Assembly: GCF_021458635.1 (NCBI RefSeq)
Contig: NZ_JAIRDQ010000006.1
Location: 187,105 to 251,104 of the forward strand
DNA from: Bradyrhizobium monzae
GTDB taxonomy: Bacteria; Pseudomonadota; Alphaproteobacteria; Rhizobiales; Xanthobacteraceae
Length of the DNA stretch: 64,000 nt
Direction: 5' to 3'
The notes beneath the pieces are model-generated. The model saw only the letters and a program-made list of their open reading frames with translations. It was not told the origin of the DNA and ran no database searches. This document shows, piece by piece, positions 35,259 to 44,231 of this stretch (positions are counted from its first letter, which is position 1; every line of letters begins with the position of its first letter). The position numbers and the translations under genes were made by a program.

Positions 35259-36359
35259 TCAGCGCTCCAGCGCCTTGCGAACCTTGCCCAGCAGCTCGGC
35301 GGCATCAGGTCCCTGGCTTTTCGCCCAGTCGTCATAGTAGGAGCTGATGCGTTGTTGCGCGTCCTCGACATCCGCAGCAGAGGGCGTGGTGGCGGTCATC
35401 TGCGCAGCCAGCTTCTGCGTGAGCTCCTGGTCTTCTGCCGCCATGGCCTTCGTCGTCTTGTCGGTGACCTCGCGGATCGTTTCCTTCACGGTCGCCTGCA
35501 CGGACGGCGACAGCCTGTCCCAGGCGCGCTTGTTCGCAAGCAGCAGCGAAGAGACATAGCCGAGGTTCAGCCGGTAATTGTATTTGAAGAGGTCGCGCCA
35601 GACATAGCCATAGCCCGAGCTCGCCGTGATCGCACCGTCGACAACACCGCGATCAAGCGCAGCAGGCACCTCGGCTGTTCCCAGCGTCACCGGAGATCCG
35701 CCCATTCTCTTGATGAACTCGGCCTGGTCGGGCGAGATCACCCTGATCTTCTGGCCTTGGATATCCCTGAGTGACTTCAGTTCCTTCCGCGACCAGATCA
35801 CCTGCTCGGGAAATACGTATTCACCGACCACGACGATGCCGCGCTTGGCATAGGCTTCGCTCAGCGCAGGCGCTGCGATCGCTGCTACCTTTTCATACTC
35901 CGCCGGACTGTGGACCAGCATTGGCAGGCGCACGACAGCCCCGATGGGCACGCTGCCGAGAAAGAAGGCATCGTCGCCCAGTTGGACTATGTTGTCGGCG
36001 ACAGCCTGCGTGATATCCGTCGCCTTGATCTGCAACGTACCGCCCAAGTGGAGCTTGACCGTCAGCTCGCCATTGGTCCGCCTACCGATCTCGTCGAACA
36101 GCTCGACCAGGCCCTTCGCCGCCGTGACCGTGCCGACCGAGTTATAGGTGTAGGCGTTCCAGGTCTGGCCGGCTGAAGCGGGGGAAGCCTGCATCCCGAG
36201 CACGCATAGCGCCAGGCCAGCTACGGCAAAATTCGCCAGGCAATTTCGCAGCGTTCGGCCCCCCGCAATCCGATCAACGCCGTGCAGCGCATTTGCGATC
36301 GCGGCAGACGGCAGACAGGATCTGGCGCCATCTCCCGGCAACAGGACATCTCGTTCCAT
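35259..36359 (-). CDS. dctP: TRAP transporter substrate-binding protein, DctP family
   Basis: 366-residue periplasmic receptor with an unusually long N-region before a Sec signal (LANFAVAGLALCVLGMQASPASA). Conserved DctP features follow: KVRVISPD-type KIRVISPDQAEFIKRMGGSPVTLGTAEVPAALDRGVVDGAI contains the substrate-carboxylate-binding Arg and the LDRGVVDG loop. ATG 36359 with AGGGA upstream; ATG 36365 also possible. First gene of the TRAP operon. Ligand unknown, most likely an organic acid. Confidence 0.92.
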   Translation of the reverse strand: MERDVLLPGDGARSCLPSAAIANALHGVDRIAGGRTLRNCLANFAVAGLALCVLGMQASPASAGQTWNAYTYNSVGTVTAAKGLVELFDEIGRRTNGELTVKLHLGGTLQIKATDITQAVADNIVQLGDDAFFLGSVPIGAVVRLPMLVHSPAEYEKVAAIAAPALSEAYAKRGIVVVGEYVFPEQVIWSRKELKSLRDIQGQKIRVISPDQAEFIKRMGGSPVTLGTAEVPAALDRGVVDGAITASSGYGYVWRDLFKYNYRLNLGYVSSLLLANKRAWDRLSPSVQATVKETIREVTDKTTKAMAAEDQELTQKLAAQMTATTPSAADVEDAQQRISSYYDDWAKSQGPDAAELLGKVRKALER

Positions 36360-36629
36360 TTCCATCCCTAAGGTCGATGTTGTGCTTTTGTAGTGCCGGG
36401 ACGTATTCGCCCCTGGTTTCGCGCTGCGACAAGACTTCTGGCCACCGTCGAACCGCGATTGAATTTTGTTAGCACAAGGCCTTCCGGGCCGATTGGGCAT
36501 TTTCCTGATGGCACCCATCGGTCCGTGTGATGCATCACAGGCACCGAGGGCCGTCCCTTCCGATGACAGGCCCAGTTTCCACGACCGGGACGCAAGGGTG
36601 GTCTCGGGATTCAACGCGGCACAGCGGCG
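36360..36629. other. Intergenic region upstream of the TRAP operon
   Basis: Non-coding. It contains the perfect 14-bp palindrome at 36526-36539 and should hold the promoter of the TRAP-catabolic run. No further feature seen. Confidence 0.45.
36526..36539. promoter_or_regulatory. TGTGATGCATCACA palindrome, candidate operator
   Basis: Perfect 14-bp palindrome 167 bp upstream of the dctP start, in the intergenic gap. The half-site TGTGAT resembles CRP/GntR half-sites but the centre is too short for CRP. Regulator unknown. Confidence 0.4.
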
Positions 36630-37562
36630 TCACGCCTGGGCCGGTTCGCCCCAAGTGAGCTCTGCCAGCTCCCGATTGCTACGCGAGGCACCGCCGAATT
36701 CGGACTTCAGCAGCTTGGCACGATACGTCCAGCGATAGAGCGGATGCTCGAGCGTCAGTCCCATGGCGCCAAGGAATTGATGCAGATCGTAGACCACGGG
36801 ATCGACGATGGTCTGCGCGCTGGCGAGAGCGGTCGCGACATCCGCATGCGTCGCGTTGGCACCGCCGGCCTTGAATGCCAGCCATTTGGCTGCGGCAATC
36901 CGCGAGCTACAGGCGGCGAGCCTGTGCTGCACGGTTTGAAACGTCCCAAGTGGCCGACCGAACTGGCGCCGGTCGGTCACGTGCGCCGCGACGCTGTCGA
37001 GACCGCCCTGAAGCACACCGGTGATCTCCGCCGCCACGGCGAGTTGGGTGAGACGGCGCGCCAGCTCCGGAGCGGCGACAGGGCGCGCGCGCGCGAGGCA
37101 ACGCTCGGGATCGCGCAGGCGTCCGATCGGATAGGCAAAATAGGCGTCGACAGGCTCGACATCGTCCGCCGAAATCGCAAACCACGAGGCGCCTGCATGC
37201 GACAGCACCAGCACGCTGCGCGCGACCGGCAGGAAACGCACCGCCTGAGCGGGATCCCCCGTCAACACGGCGAGTGGCCGCGGCGCATCGGGACAGATCA
37301 TTGGACGGATCACGGCCGATGCCGCGACTTCCGTGATGGACGCGCTGCGGCAGACCTCGTGCACGATGAGGGCTGCAGTCGACGCACTGTACTCCGGATA
37401 GGACGCGGCATCGAGCACGCCGGATTTTTCCAGATCCGCATCGAGTTCGAGATCGAAGGACGCCTTGCTGCCCCCAAGCACGAGACGATGTCTGGCGCGC
37501 GCGAGCACCGAGCTTACCGTCGTCAGCAGTGCATCCTGATCGTCGCTGATATCGAGAAACAT
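36630..37562 (-). CDS. Acyl-CoA dehydrogenase family, short subunit
   Basis: 310-residue ACAD-fold protein, clearly shorter than the usual 380. The C-terminal domain is recognisable (HVTDRRQFGRPLGTFQTVQHRLA and LHQFLGAMGLTLEHPLYRWTYRAKLLKSEFGG) while the N-terminal part is reduced. Overlaps the large ACAD gene by 40 nt. Such unequal pairs form alpha2-beta2 acyl-CoA dehydrogenases, as in steroid side-chain FadE pairs. It probably contributes half of a shared FAD site. Confidence 0.85.
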   Translation of the reverse strand: MFLDISDDQDALLTTVSSVLARARHRLVLGGSKASFDLELDADLEKSGVLDAASYPEYSASTAALIVHEVCRSASITEVAASAVIRPMICPDAPRPLAVLTGDPAQAVRFLPVARSVLVLSHAGASWFAISADDVEPVDAYFAYPIGRLRDPERCLARARPVAAPELARRLTQLAVAAEITGVLQGGLDSVAAHVTDRRQFGRPLGTFQTVQHRLAACSSRIAAAKWLAFKAGGANATHADVATALASAQTIVDPVVYDLHQFLGAMGLTLEHPLYRWTYRAKLLKSEFGGASRSNRELAELTWGEPAQA

Positions 37563-38710
37563 GCGCCCTGGCTCCTCGGCAGGTTCATATAGTCCGTGGC
37601 GACGATCCCGAGCTGGATCTCGGTCGCGCCCGAGGCGATGCCGGCCGCGATCGCGCGCTCATGATGCGGCTTGAGCAATGGCAGGACGTCGTTCGAAAAC
37701 GCCTCGGGGAGGAAATCGAGCGCGAAGTTGGCGACGGCATGGTCGGCCTCGACGATCGCGACACGGGCCAGCGACGATTCCGCATTCGGCGGCAGGCCGC
37801 GCGAGCGCTGGTCGACGACGCGATAGACCAGTGCGCGCGCAGCCTCGCAAGCCGCAAGCGCCTGCCCTGCCCTGAACCTGACGATATCGTCGCTCCACAC
37901 GCCGTTGGCCTTGAGATGCTGCACCATCTCGCCGAGTACGCGAATGGACAGCTGATAGCGAGGAAGACCGATGCGCTCATTGGCGAGTGCGTAGGTGATC
38001 AGCGACCAAGCCTTGCCCTCCTCACCCAGCATGCTGGATACGGGAACGCGGGCATCCTGGAAGAACACCTCGTGCAGATCACCGTTGCCGACGAGCGCCG
38101 GTATCGGCCGCACCGTGATGCCCGGCGTCTGCATCGGGATCAGGAAGATGCAGATGCCTTCCTTGCGGCTGCCACCGGTGCGCGCCAACAGGAAGCAGTG
38201 CTGGGCAAGACCGGCATAGGAGGTCCAGACCTTGGAGCCGTTGATGACGAAGTGATCGCCATCGCGATCGGCGCGGCTTCGCAACGAGGCGAGATCGGAG
38301 CCAGCCGACGGCTCGGAGAAGCCCTGGCACCAAACGGCGTTGCCGGCCGCGATCTCCGGGATGTAACGCGCCTTCTGCTCGTCCGTGCCGAAGCGGAGGA
38401 TGGTCGGGCCGATCCAATTGACGTTCATATATTGCGGGCCGCGCGGCTCGCCGACCGCCCACATTTCCTCGCCGAGGATGAAGTGCTCCCACACCGAGCT
38501 GCCGCGGCCGCCATGCTCCTTCGGCCAATGCGGTACCAGCAGCCCCGCTTCGGCGAGCCTCGCACAGAAAATGCGGGAGAATTCGGTCTGCTGCCTCGAG
38601 CCGGGTCCGTGACGCGCGATCTGCTCCCAGTCCGGCGGCAGTTCGCGCTCCAGGAACGACCTGATCTCGTCGCGGAACGCCTGATCGCGTGCACTCCATT
38701 CGAAGTTCAT
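37523..38710 (-). CDS. Acyl-CoA dehydrogenase, large subunit
   Basis: 395-residue ACAD. N-terminal helical domain (FRDEIRSFLERELPPDWEQ), beta domain with WCQGFSEPSAGSDLASLRSRA (FAD-binding) and GSKVWTSYAGLAQHCFLLART, then the C-terminal helical domain with NERIGLPRYQLSIRVLGEMV and ASGATEIQLGIVATDYMNLPR. It introduces a double bond next to the CoA thioester and passes electrons to ETF. Transcribed with the short ACAD downstream and an SDR upstream. The substrate is unknown. Confidence 0.92.
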   Translation of the reverse strand: MNFEWSARDQAFRDEIRSFLERELPPDWEQIARHGPGSRQQTEFSRIFCARLAEAGLLVPHWPKEHGGRGSSVWEHFILGEEMWAVGEPRGPQYMNVNWIGPTILRFGTDEQKARYIPEIAAGNAVWCQGFSEPSAGSDLASLRSRADRDGDHFVINGSKVWTSYAGLAQHCFLLARTGGSRKEGICIFLIPMQTPGITVRPIPALVGNGDLHEVFFQDARVPVSSMLGEEGKAWSLITYALANERIGLPRYQLSIRVLGEMVQHLKANGVWSDDIVRFRAGQALAACEAARALVYRVVDQRSRGLPPNAESSLARVAIVEADHAVANFALDFLPEAFSNDVLPLLKPHHERAIAAGIASGATEIQLGIVATDYMNLPRSQGACFSISATIRMHC

Positions 38711-38741
38711 GTTCGCCTCTCAGGTCTGCGTTCCGATGACG

Positions 38742-39554
38742 TCATGTCGCCGACGCGCCCTGCTTCGTCTTCGCGATCTTGTGCAGATAGGCGAGATAGC
38801 CGAACGGAATCCGGCTGGCGCCATTGGCCTGGATGACGACGCCAGAGATCCAGGCGGCCTCGTCGGAGGCGAGATAGACACAGAGCGGACCGATATCGTC
38901 GGGGGTGCCGAGCCGGCCGAGCGGGACGACGTCGACCTGCTTCTGCGCCCGCGGTCCGGACATGAATTCTGCATTGTCCTCGGTCAGCACGAGGCCCGGC
39001 GCGATGGCATTGACGCGGATGCCGAGGTGGCCCCATTCCACCGCCATGGTTCCCGTGAGGTTGTCGACGCCGGCTTTCGCCGCGCCGTATTGCCCCGTCA
39101 TCGGATTGGGCTGCGAGCCCGAGCGCGAGGTGATGTTGATGATCGCGCCGCCAGCCGTCATGGCCCGCGCCGCGGCCTGGGCCGCGAAAAACGTCCATTT
39201 GAAATTGAGATCGACAACCCTGTCCCACTGACCTTCATCGAGGTCGATCAGCGGACCAACGTCCTCGCGCGCGGCGCTTCCGGCGTTGTTGACCCAGACA
39301 TCGAGCCTTCCGAACTCCGACAGCGCCCGGTCGACGATGGCCTGCGCTGCGCCGGGCTGCGCGATGTCGTTGACGAGAACCATCGCGTGACCGCCCTGCG
39401 CGCAGATCGTCGCCGCGGTCGTTTCCAGCGGCGCTGCGCTACGCCCCGTACAGATCACGGTCGCCCCCGCCTGCGCCAGCGCAAGGCTGATGCCCTTGCC
39501 GATGCCGCGTCCGCCGCCGGTCACGACCGCGACTTTGCTCGTCAACGAGAACAT
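38742..39554 (-). CDS. Short-chain dehydrogenase/reductase (SDR)
   Basis: 270-residue classical SDR. Cofactor loop TGGGRGIGKG, NNAG motif (WVNNAGSAARED) and the catalytic Ser...Tyr-x3-Lys set (ITSRSGSQPNPMTGQYGAAKAG) are all present. ATG 39554 is preceded by AAGGA 7 nt away. C-terminal substrate region ends ANGASRIPFGYLAYLHKIAK. Located between an ABC receptor gene and the acyl-CoA dehydrogenases, so a hydroxyacyl-CoA or alcohol oxidation role is plausible. Confidence 0.92.
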   Translation of the reverse strand: MFSLTSKVAVVTGGGRGIGKGISLALAQAGATVICTGRSAAPLETTAATICAQGGHAMVLVNDIAQPGAAQAIVDRALSEFGRLDVWVNNAGSAAREDVGPLIDLDEGQWDRVVDLNFKWTFFAAQAAARAMTAGGAIINITSRSGSQPNPMTGQYGAAKAGVDNLTGTMAVEWGHLGIRVNAIAPGLVLTEDNAEFMSGPRAQKQVDVVPLGRLGTPDDIGPLCVYLASDEAAWISGVVIQANGASRIPFGYLAYLHKIAKTKQGASAT

Positions 39555-39584
39555 GGCTGCTTCCTTATCGCCCACCGACCGAGA

Positions 39585-40793
39585 TCAATCACCGCCGACG
39601 AGACTGCCGAACAGCTGCCAGTTGCTGCCCTCGAAACGCATCAGCTGCCATTGCTTGATCGGCGCATAGTCGGTCGGCGACGTCGAGACCTTGATCCCCG
39701 GCAGCAGCGTTCCAACCTCGACATCTTTCAGGCTCGCAGCCTGCTTCATGACGTTCTCGCGCGTGAGATCGTCGCCGCACTGCTTCAGGACCTGCACCAG
39801 CAGCAGCGCCGGATTGTAGCCATTGATAATCAGCGTATCGGCGTGATTGGCCTCCGGCATGTATTTTTCGAGGAAGGCGTTGAGCGCCCTGAAGTCCGCA
39901 TCGTCCTTCCATTTCGCGTCGTTCGGATCCTTGAAATAGGTCGCCGAGACGATGCCTTGCGTGTTCTCGAACCCGACCGGCTTGATCACACTGCCGATCG
40001 AGGCCGACGCGAAGCTCAGGAGCTGAAGCGGCTTCCAGTTCAACTCGTTGATCTTCTTGATCGCCTGCGCCGCGAATTTCGGCGTTGCCATGTTGAAGAA
40101 CACATCGGCGCCGGTCGCCTTCAGCTTGACGATATGCGAGTCGATGCTCGGCTCGGTGACGTCGAAGGATTCCTCGGCGACGATCATCGCCGCGGCCTTG
40201 TCGCCAAGGCCGGCCTTGATGCCCTTGAGATAGTCCTTCCCGAAATCGTCGTTCTGATAGAAGATCGCGATCTTCGCGTTCGGCTTCTCGGTCAGGACGT
40301 ATTTGGCGTAGGCCTTTCCCTCGGTTTCGAGCGAGGGCGCAAAGCCCATGCTCCAGGGAAAATTCTTCGGATCGTTCCACTTCTGGGCCGCGCTGGAGAC
40401 GAACAGCTGCGGCACCTTCTTGGCATTCAGGTACTTCTGCACGGCGGAGTTGGTCGGCGTTCCGACCGCATTGAACATGAACAGCACCTCGTCGCCCTCG
40501 ACGAGCTTGCGGGTCTGCTCGACCGTCTTCGGCGGCGAATAGGCATCGTCGTAGGACAGGAAGACGATCTTCCGGCCGTTGATGCCGCCCTCCTCGTTGA
40601 TCTTTCGGAAATAGGCCTCGCCCGTCTTGGCGATCAGACCAAACCCTGAAGCCGGCCCGCTATAGGCCGCGGTATTGCCGATCTTGATCTCGCTGTCGGT
40701 CACCCCGGGACCGTATTTCTTGTCTGCAGCGGAGGCCTGGAAGCCCAATGCCAGCAATATCCCGGCTGCAAAAATGCCTGTCCTCGTCGCCAC
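39585..40793 (-). CDS. Branched-chain-type ABC transporter substrate-binding protein
   Basis: 402-residue periplasmic receptor (Peripla_BP_6/LivK type) with a Sec signal (GIFAAGILLALGFQASA-A). Start is GTG at 40793. Lines such as KIGNTAAYSGPASGFGLIAKTGEAYFRKINEEGGINGRKI and IFYQNDDFGKDYLKGIKAGLG are standard for the family. No permease lies next to it in this cluster; it could share the LivHMGF system at 42.7-46.1 kb. A TTAGTTG...CAACTAA dyad is just upstream. Confidence 0.92.
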   Translation of the reverse strand: MATRTGIFAAGILLALGFQASAADKKYGPGVTDSEIKIGNTAAYSGPASGFGLIAKTGEAYFRKINEEGGINGRKIVFLSYDDAYSPPKTVEQTRKLVEGDEVLFMFNAVGTPTNSAVQKYLNAKKVPQLFVSSAAQKWNDPKNFPWSMGFAPSLETEGKAYAKYVLTEKPNAKIAIFYQNDDFGKDYLKGIKAGLGDKAAAMIVAEESFDVTEPSIDSHIVKLKATGADVFFNMATPKFAAQAIKKINELNWKPLQLLSFASASIGSVIKPVGFENTQGIVSATYFKDPNDAKWKDDADFRALNAFLEKYMPEANHADTLIINGYNPALLLVQVLKQCGDDLTRENVMKQAASLKDVEVGTLLPGIKVSTSPTDYAPIKQWQLMRFEGSNWQLFGSLVGGD

Positions 40794-40843
40794 GCCTGCC
40801 TCCGAGCCGCATGTTTTCAGTTGTTGGCCGGTTAGCTATCACG

Positions 40844-40869
40844 TTAGTTGTTTGCTGACTAGCAACTAA
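40844..40869. promoter_or_regulatory. Dyad, candidate TetR operator
   Basis: TTAGTTG-N12-CAACTAA, with an inner TTGCT-GACT-AGCAA palindrome, lies 51 bp upstream of the receptor gene start and just below the TetR gene. The TetR regulator is the natural candidate to bind it. Confidence 0.45.
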
Positions 40870-40963
40870 TCGAGCTGATTCATCCTTCCCGACGCGGCCC
40901 TGCGCCGCATCCTCCTCGAGGCACCCGGACCCGACACGTCTCTGAAACAGAGGAAGTTCAGCT

Positions 40964-41725
40964 CTAGCGCGCTGCTCGCCGCGGCATGGACCTGGCCTTG
41001 GCCTTGGCGCCCCGGCCCACTCTCGCCCCGGCTTTCGCAGAGCCGGGCTCCATTATGCGATCGATGAAGAGGGCGGCGACAAACTCGGCATCCTCGCCGA
41101 GCTTCCTGGTATCGCCGGACACCAGCGCCTGGATGCAGATGCCACTGATCGCACCGGAGATCGCACGCACGTTCTGCTCGATGTCGACGTCATTGCGCAG
41201 TTCGCCCAGCTTGCGCGCCTGCAGCAGATAGGCGCGCAGATTATCGCGGTAGACGGCGTGCAGCTCGGCGATGCGCGGCTTCAATTCCGGCACTGTGCCG
41301 GTGGAATCCACGATGAGATGGTAGAGCGCGATCGCCGAGTCCGGCATGTCGCGAACGGCCTCCATCTGGATCCGGATCCGCTCGGCAAGGGCCTCGCAAC
41401 CGGTGCGGCCGTCGATCCGCCGCTCGACCTGGCGCATGAAGCGGTCCTGGATCGTGTCGATCACGGTCTCCAGCAGCCTCAGCTTGGTGCCGAAGCGCTG
41501 AACCGGAAGGCCCCGGCTGTAACCGGCTTCGATGCCGATATCAGCCAGGCTCGCGCCGGCCGTGCCATGCTTGCCGATCAGCGCCACCGCCGCCCGAAGC
41601 ATGCGTCGGTCCGATTCCTTGCGCCGCCGCTCCTTGGAGCCGATGATCGGCGCCGCCTTGCCTGTTCCGCTGCCGGCTGTCACGAACCGCCAATCCCCCT
41701 CGTCCGCGATGAATCCTTTTGCCAC
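40964..41725 (-). CDS. TetR-family transcriptional regulator
   Basis: 253-residue regulator. HTH region is RRMLRAAVALIGKHGTAGASLADIGIEAGYSRGLPVQRFGTKLRLLETV, followed by a ligand-binding helical core and a basic C-terminal tail. The frame opens at GTG 41725; an internal start nearer the HTH cannot be excluded. It is codirectional with the receptor/SDR/ACAD genes downstream, whose promoter region carries a dyad, so it probably controls them. Confidence 0.9.
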   Translation of the reverse strand: MAKGFIADEGDWRFVTAGSGTGKAAPIIGSKERRRKESDRRMLRAAVALIGKHGTAGASLADIGIEAGYSRGLPVQRFGTKLRLLETVIDTIQDRFMRQVERRIDGRTGCEALAERIRIQMEAVRDMPDSAIALYHLIVDSTGTVPELKPRIAELHAVYRDNLRAYLLQARKLGELRNDVDIEQNVRAISGAISGICIQALVSGDTRKLGEDAEFVAALFIDRIMEPGSAKAGARVGRGAKAKARSMPRRAAR

Positions 41726-41764
41726 GGTACACGGGGGTGGGAGGTTTGTCAGTGGGGTCGAACT

Positions 41765-42703
41765 CTACCGACGTGCGGTGCGAGGGTCGTTGAGGGCAAG
41801 ACCGGACCTCGGCCAGTCGACCGCAACCAGCCGCCCGGTGCCGGAGAGCGTGATGAAGGCGGTGCGCATGTCCGCGCCGCCGAAGCAGATGTTGGTGCAA
41901 TAGACCTCGTCGGCTTCGCGGAATTCCACGAGATGTCCATCCGGCGCAAACACGCTGATGCCGCCCCGCACGAGCGTCGCAACGCAGATGTTGCCGCCCG
42001 CCTCCACAGCCAGCGAGTCGAAACGCTGATAGCCCGGTAGGCCGTGCAGTAGCCGGCCACCATTCGGCGACGGCCAGGGCTCCTTCGCGACCTCGCCTTC
42101 GCCGATGATCGGATAGCTCCAGATCCGGCTGGTTTCGGTTTCTGTGACGTAGAGCGTACGCCCATCCGGCGACAGCCCGACACCGTTCGGCGTCATGATC
42201 GGGAAGATCGCTTCCCGGATCATCGAGCCGTCGGTGCGCGCGTAGTAGACCGCACCGCGGTCCATCAGGCGACCATAGGTCTTGCCGAGGTCGGTGAACC
42301 AGAAGCCGCCCTTTGTGTCGAACACGATGTCGTTCGGCCCCTTCAGATGAACGCCGCCGCAACTGTCATAGAGGGTTTTGACGGCACCGGTATCGAGGTC
42401 GACCTGCTCGATGCGGCCGGTGGTGTAGTCCTCGGCACGCCCGGTCGGACGGACGAAGTTGCTGCTGTCCTTGCGCCAGGAGAAGCCGCCATTGTTGCAA
42501 ACATAGCATTTGCCGTCCGGCCCGATCGCCGCACCGTTCGGGCCGCCGCCGAGATGCGCGATCATTTCTTTCTTGCCTGACAGCAGCACGCGCGTGAGCC
42601 GGCCGCCCTCGATCTCGACGACGATCACGCTGCCGTCGGCGAGCGCAATCGGCCCTTCGGGAAAGGCCAGTCCGTTCGCGATCTCCCTGCCTTCGAGGCG
42701 CAT
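41765..42703 (-). CDS. SMP-30/gluconolactonase family protein
   Basis: 312-residue six-bladed beta-propeller lactonase/esterase. Metal-ligand blades can be seen in LAFPEGPIAL (Glu), KGPNDIVFDTKGGFWFTDLGKTYG (Asn) and YQRFDSLAVEAGGNICVATL (Asp). It hydrolyses sugar or aliphatic lactones using a divalent cation. It is the last gene of the Liv operon, 13 bp after LivF, so the imported solute or an intermediate may be a lactone or form one. Confidence 0.9.
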   Translation of the reverse strand: MRLEGREIANGLAFPEGPIALADGSVIVVEIEGGRLTRVLLSGKKEMIAHLGGGPNGAAIGPDGKCYVCNNGGFSWRKDSSNFVRPTGRAEDYTTGRIEQVDLDTGAVKTLYDSCGGVHLKGPNDIVFDTKGGFWFTDLGKTYGRLMDRGAVYYARTDGSMIREAIFPIMTPNGVGLSPDGRTLYVTETETSRIWSYPIIGEGEVAKEPWPSPNGGRLLHGLPGYQRFDSLAVEAGGNICVATLVRGGISVFAPDGHLVEFREADEVYCTNICFGGADMRTAFITLSGTGRLVAVDWPRSGLALNDPRTARR

Positions 42704-42715
42704 GTCGTCACTCCC

Positions 42716-43453
42716 TCATGCCGGTTCCGGCTGGCCTGCGCCGAGATAGGCGTCCACGATTTCGGCCTGGCTGGCCGCAGTCGCAAGATCCGCCGCGCTA
42801 CGATGGCCGACGATCCTGCCGTTGCGGACGAAATAGAGCTGGTCGGCCACCTTCATGGTCATGCGGAAATTCTGCTCGACCAGCATGATGGCAAGCCCGG
42901 TGTCCTGCTTGATGGTGACGAGGCGCTCGAACACGCGGCGGATCAAAAGCGGCGCGAGGCCAAGCGACGGCTCGTCCAGCAGCAACAGGCGCGGCGCGCT
43001 CATCAGGCCGCGCCCGATCGCCAACATCTGCTGCTCGCCGCCGCTCAGCATCCAGGCCGGCGATGTCAGGCGGTTGGCGATCTCCGGGAATAATTCCAGC
43101 ATCAGGTCGCGCCGCTGTCGCTGCGTCCGCGCATCGAGGAAGAAGCCGCCGAGCAGGAGATTTTCGGCCACCGTGAGCGAGCCGACGATCTGGCGGCCCT
43201 CGGGGACATAGACGATGCCGCGCCGGACGCGCTGCCGCGCCGCGAGCGCGCCGATGTCCTCGCCGGCAAAGCGCAACTCGCCTTGCGCCGGCACCAGGCC
43301 GGCAATGGCCTTAAGCACCGACGATTTGCCCGCGCCGTTCGCGCCCAGCAAGGCGACGACGCCTCGCTCCGGCACGGAGAGGTCGACATTCTCGACTGCA
43401 GGCGCGGCACCATAGCTGACGCAGAGACCGCGCACGGACAACAACTCAGTCAT
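42716..43453 (-). CDS. livF: ABC transporter ATPase, LivF type
   Basis: 245-residue ATP-binding subunit. Walker A GANGAGKSSV, signature LSGGEQQMLAIGRGL, Walker B RLLLLDEPSLGLAP and the LivF-specific ENLLLGGF region are intact. ATG 43453 preferred (GGAG 9 nt upstream, 8-nt overlap with livG); ATG 43459 also possible. Confidence 0.94.
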   Translation of the reverse strand: MTELLSVRGLCVSYGAAPAVENVDLSVPERGVVALLGANGAGKSSVLKAIAGLVPAQGELRFAGEDIGALAARQRVRRGIVYVPEGRQIVGSLTVAENLLLGGFFLDARTQRQRRDLMLELFPEIANRLTSPAWMLSGGEQQMLAIGRGLMSAPRLLLLDEPSLGLAPLLIRRVFERLVTIKQDTGLAIMLVEQNFRMTMKVADQLYFVRNGRIVGHRSAADLATAASQAEIVDAYLGAGQPEPA

Positions 43454-44231
43454 CGGCATCGTCTCCGAGATAGACCCGGATCACGTCCGGATGCGCGCGG
43501 ATCTCAGCGGGCGTGCCGCTCGCGATCATCTGGCCGAAATTGAGCACGTAGATCTGCTCACACAGCTCCATGATCAGGTCCATGTCGTGCTCGACGACGA
43601 GCAGCACGAGATCGGGCCGCATCAGCCGCTTCAAGGCGCGCATCAAGTCACGCGTCTCGACTGCGTTGAGACCGGCGGCCGGCTCGTCGAGCAGGATCGC
43701 GCGGGGCTCGCAGACAATCGCGCGCGCGATCTCGGCGAGACGTAACGTTCCCGGCGGCAGATCGGATGGCTTGTCGTGGGCGGCAGAGGCAATGCCGAGC
43801 TCGCTTAGCGCCGCCATGGCGCGGCGCTCTACCTCTTTCTGCTCGGCCCGCAGTGCAGGCGTCGGCACGAAGGCGCTGAACCAGCCGGAGCGCCGCTTCA
43901 AGGTGAGGCCGACGAGTACGTTTTCCAGGAGCGACAGATCCGGGCACATCGCCAGGTTCTGGAAGCTGCGGGTGATGCCGCATGCGGCGCGCTGGGCCGG
44001 GCCGAGGCCGTTCAATAGCGTGCCGGCAAAGCTGCTGCGGCCACGCTGGCCGTGGTAGAGCCCGGTCAGGCAATTGAAAAGGCTGGTCTTGCCTGCTCCG
44101 TTAGGCCCGATCAAGCCGGTGATGACGCCGGGGCGCAGCGTCAGCGAGACGTCATTGAGGACATGCAATCCGCCGAAGGCGAGCGAAATGCCTTCGGCGA
44201 CGAGCCCTTCGCTGGTACCCGCTTCCATCAT
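43446..44231 (-). CDS. livG: ABC transporter ATPase, LivG type
   Basis: 261-residue ATP-binding subunit. Walker A GPNGAGKTSL and Walker B RAILLDEPAAGLN are normal; the signature is LPPGTLRLAEIARAI, degenerate as usual in LivG. The start overlaps the livM stop. Works with LivF, LivH, LivM and the receptor at 47842. Confidence 0.94.
   Translation of the reverse strand: MMEAGTSEGLVAEGISLAFGGLHVLNDVSLTLRPGVITGLIGPNGAGKTSLFNCLTGLYHGQRGRSSFAGTLLNGLGPAQRAACGITRSFQNLAMCPDLSLLENVLVGLTLKRRSGWFSAFVPTPALRAEQKEVERRAMAALSELGIASAAHDKPSDLPPGTLRLAEIARAIVCEPRAILLDEPAAGLNAVETRDLMRALKRLMRPDLVLLVVEHDMDLIMELCEQIYVLNFGQMIASGTPAEIRAHPDVIRVYLGDDADD

Noticed and set aside
38709..40649. 646-codon plus-strand frame
   Set aside because: Longest frame in the window, but opposite to two well-supported genes (SDR and ABC receptor) with Arg/Asp-rich shadow composition.
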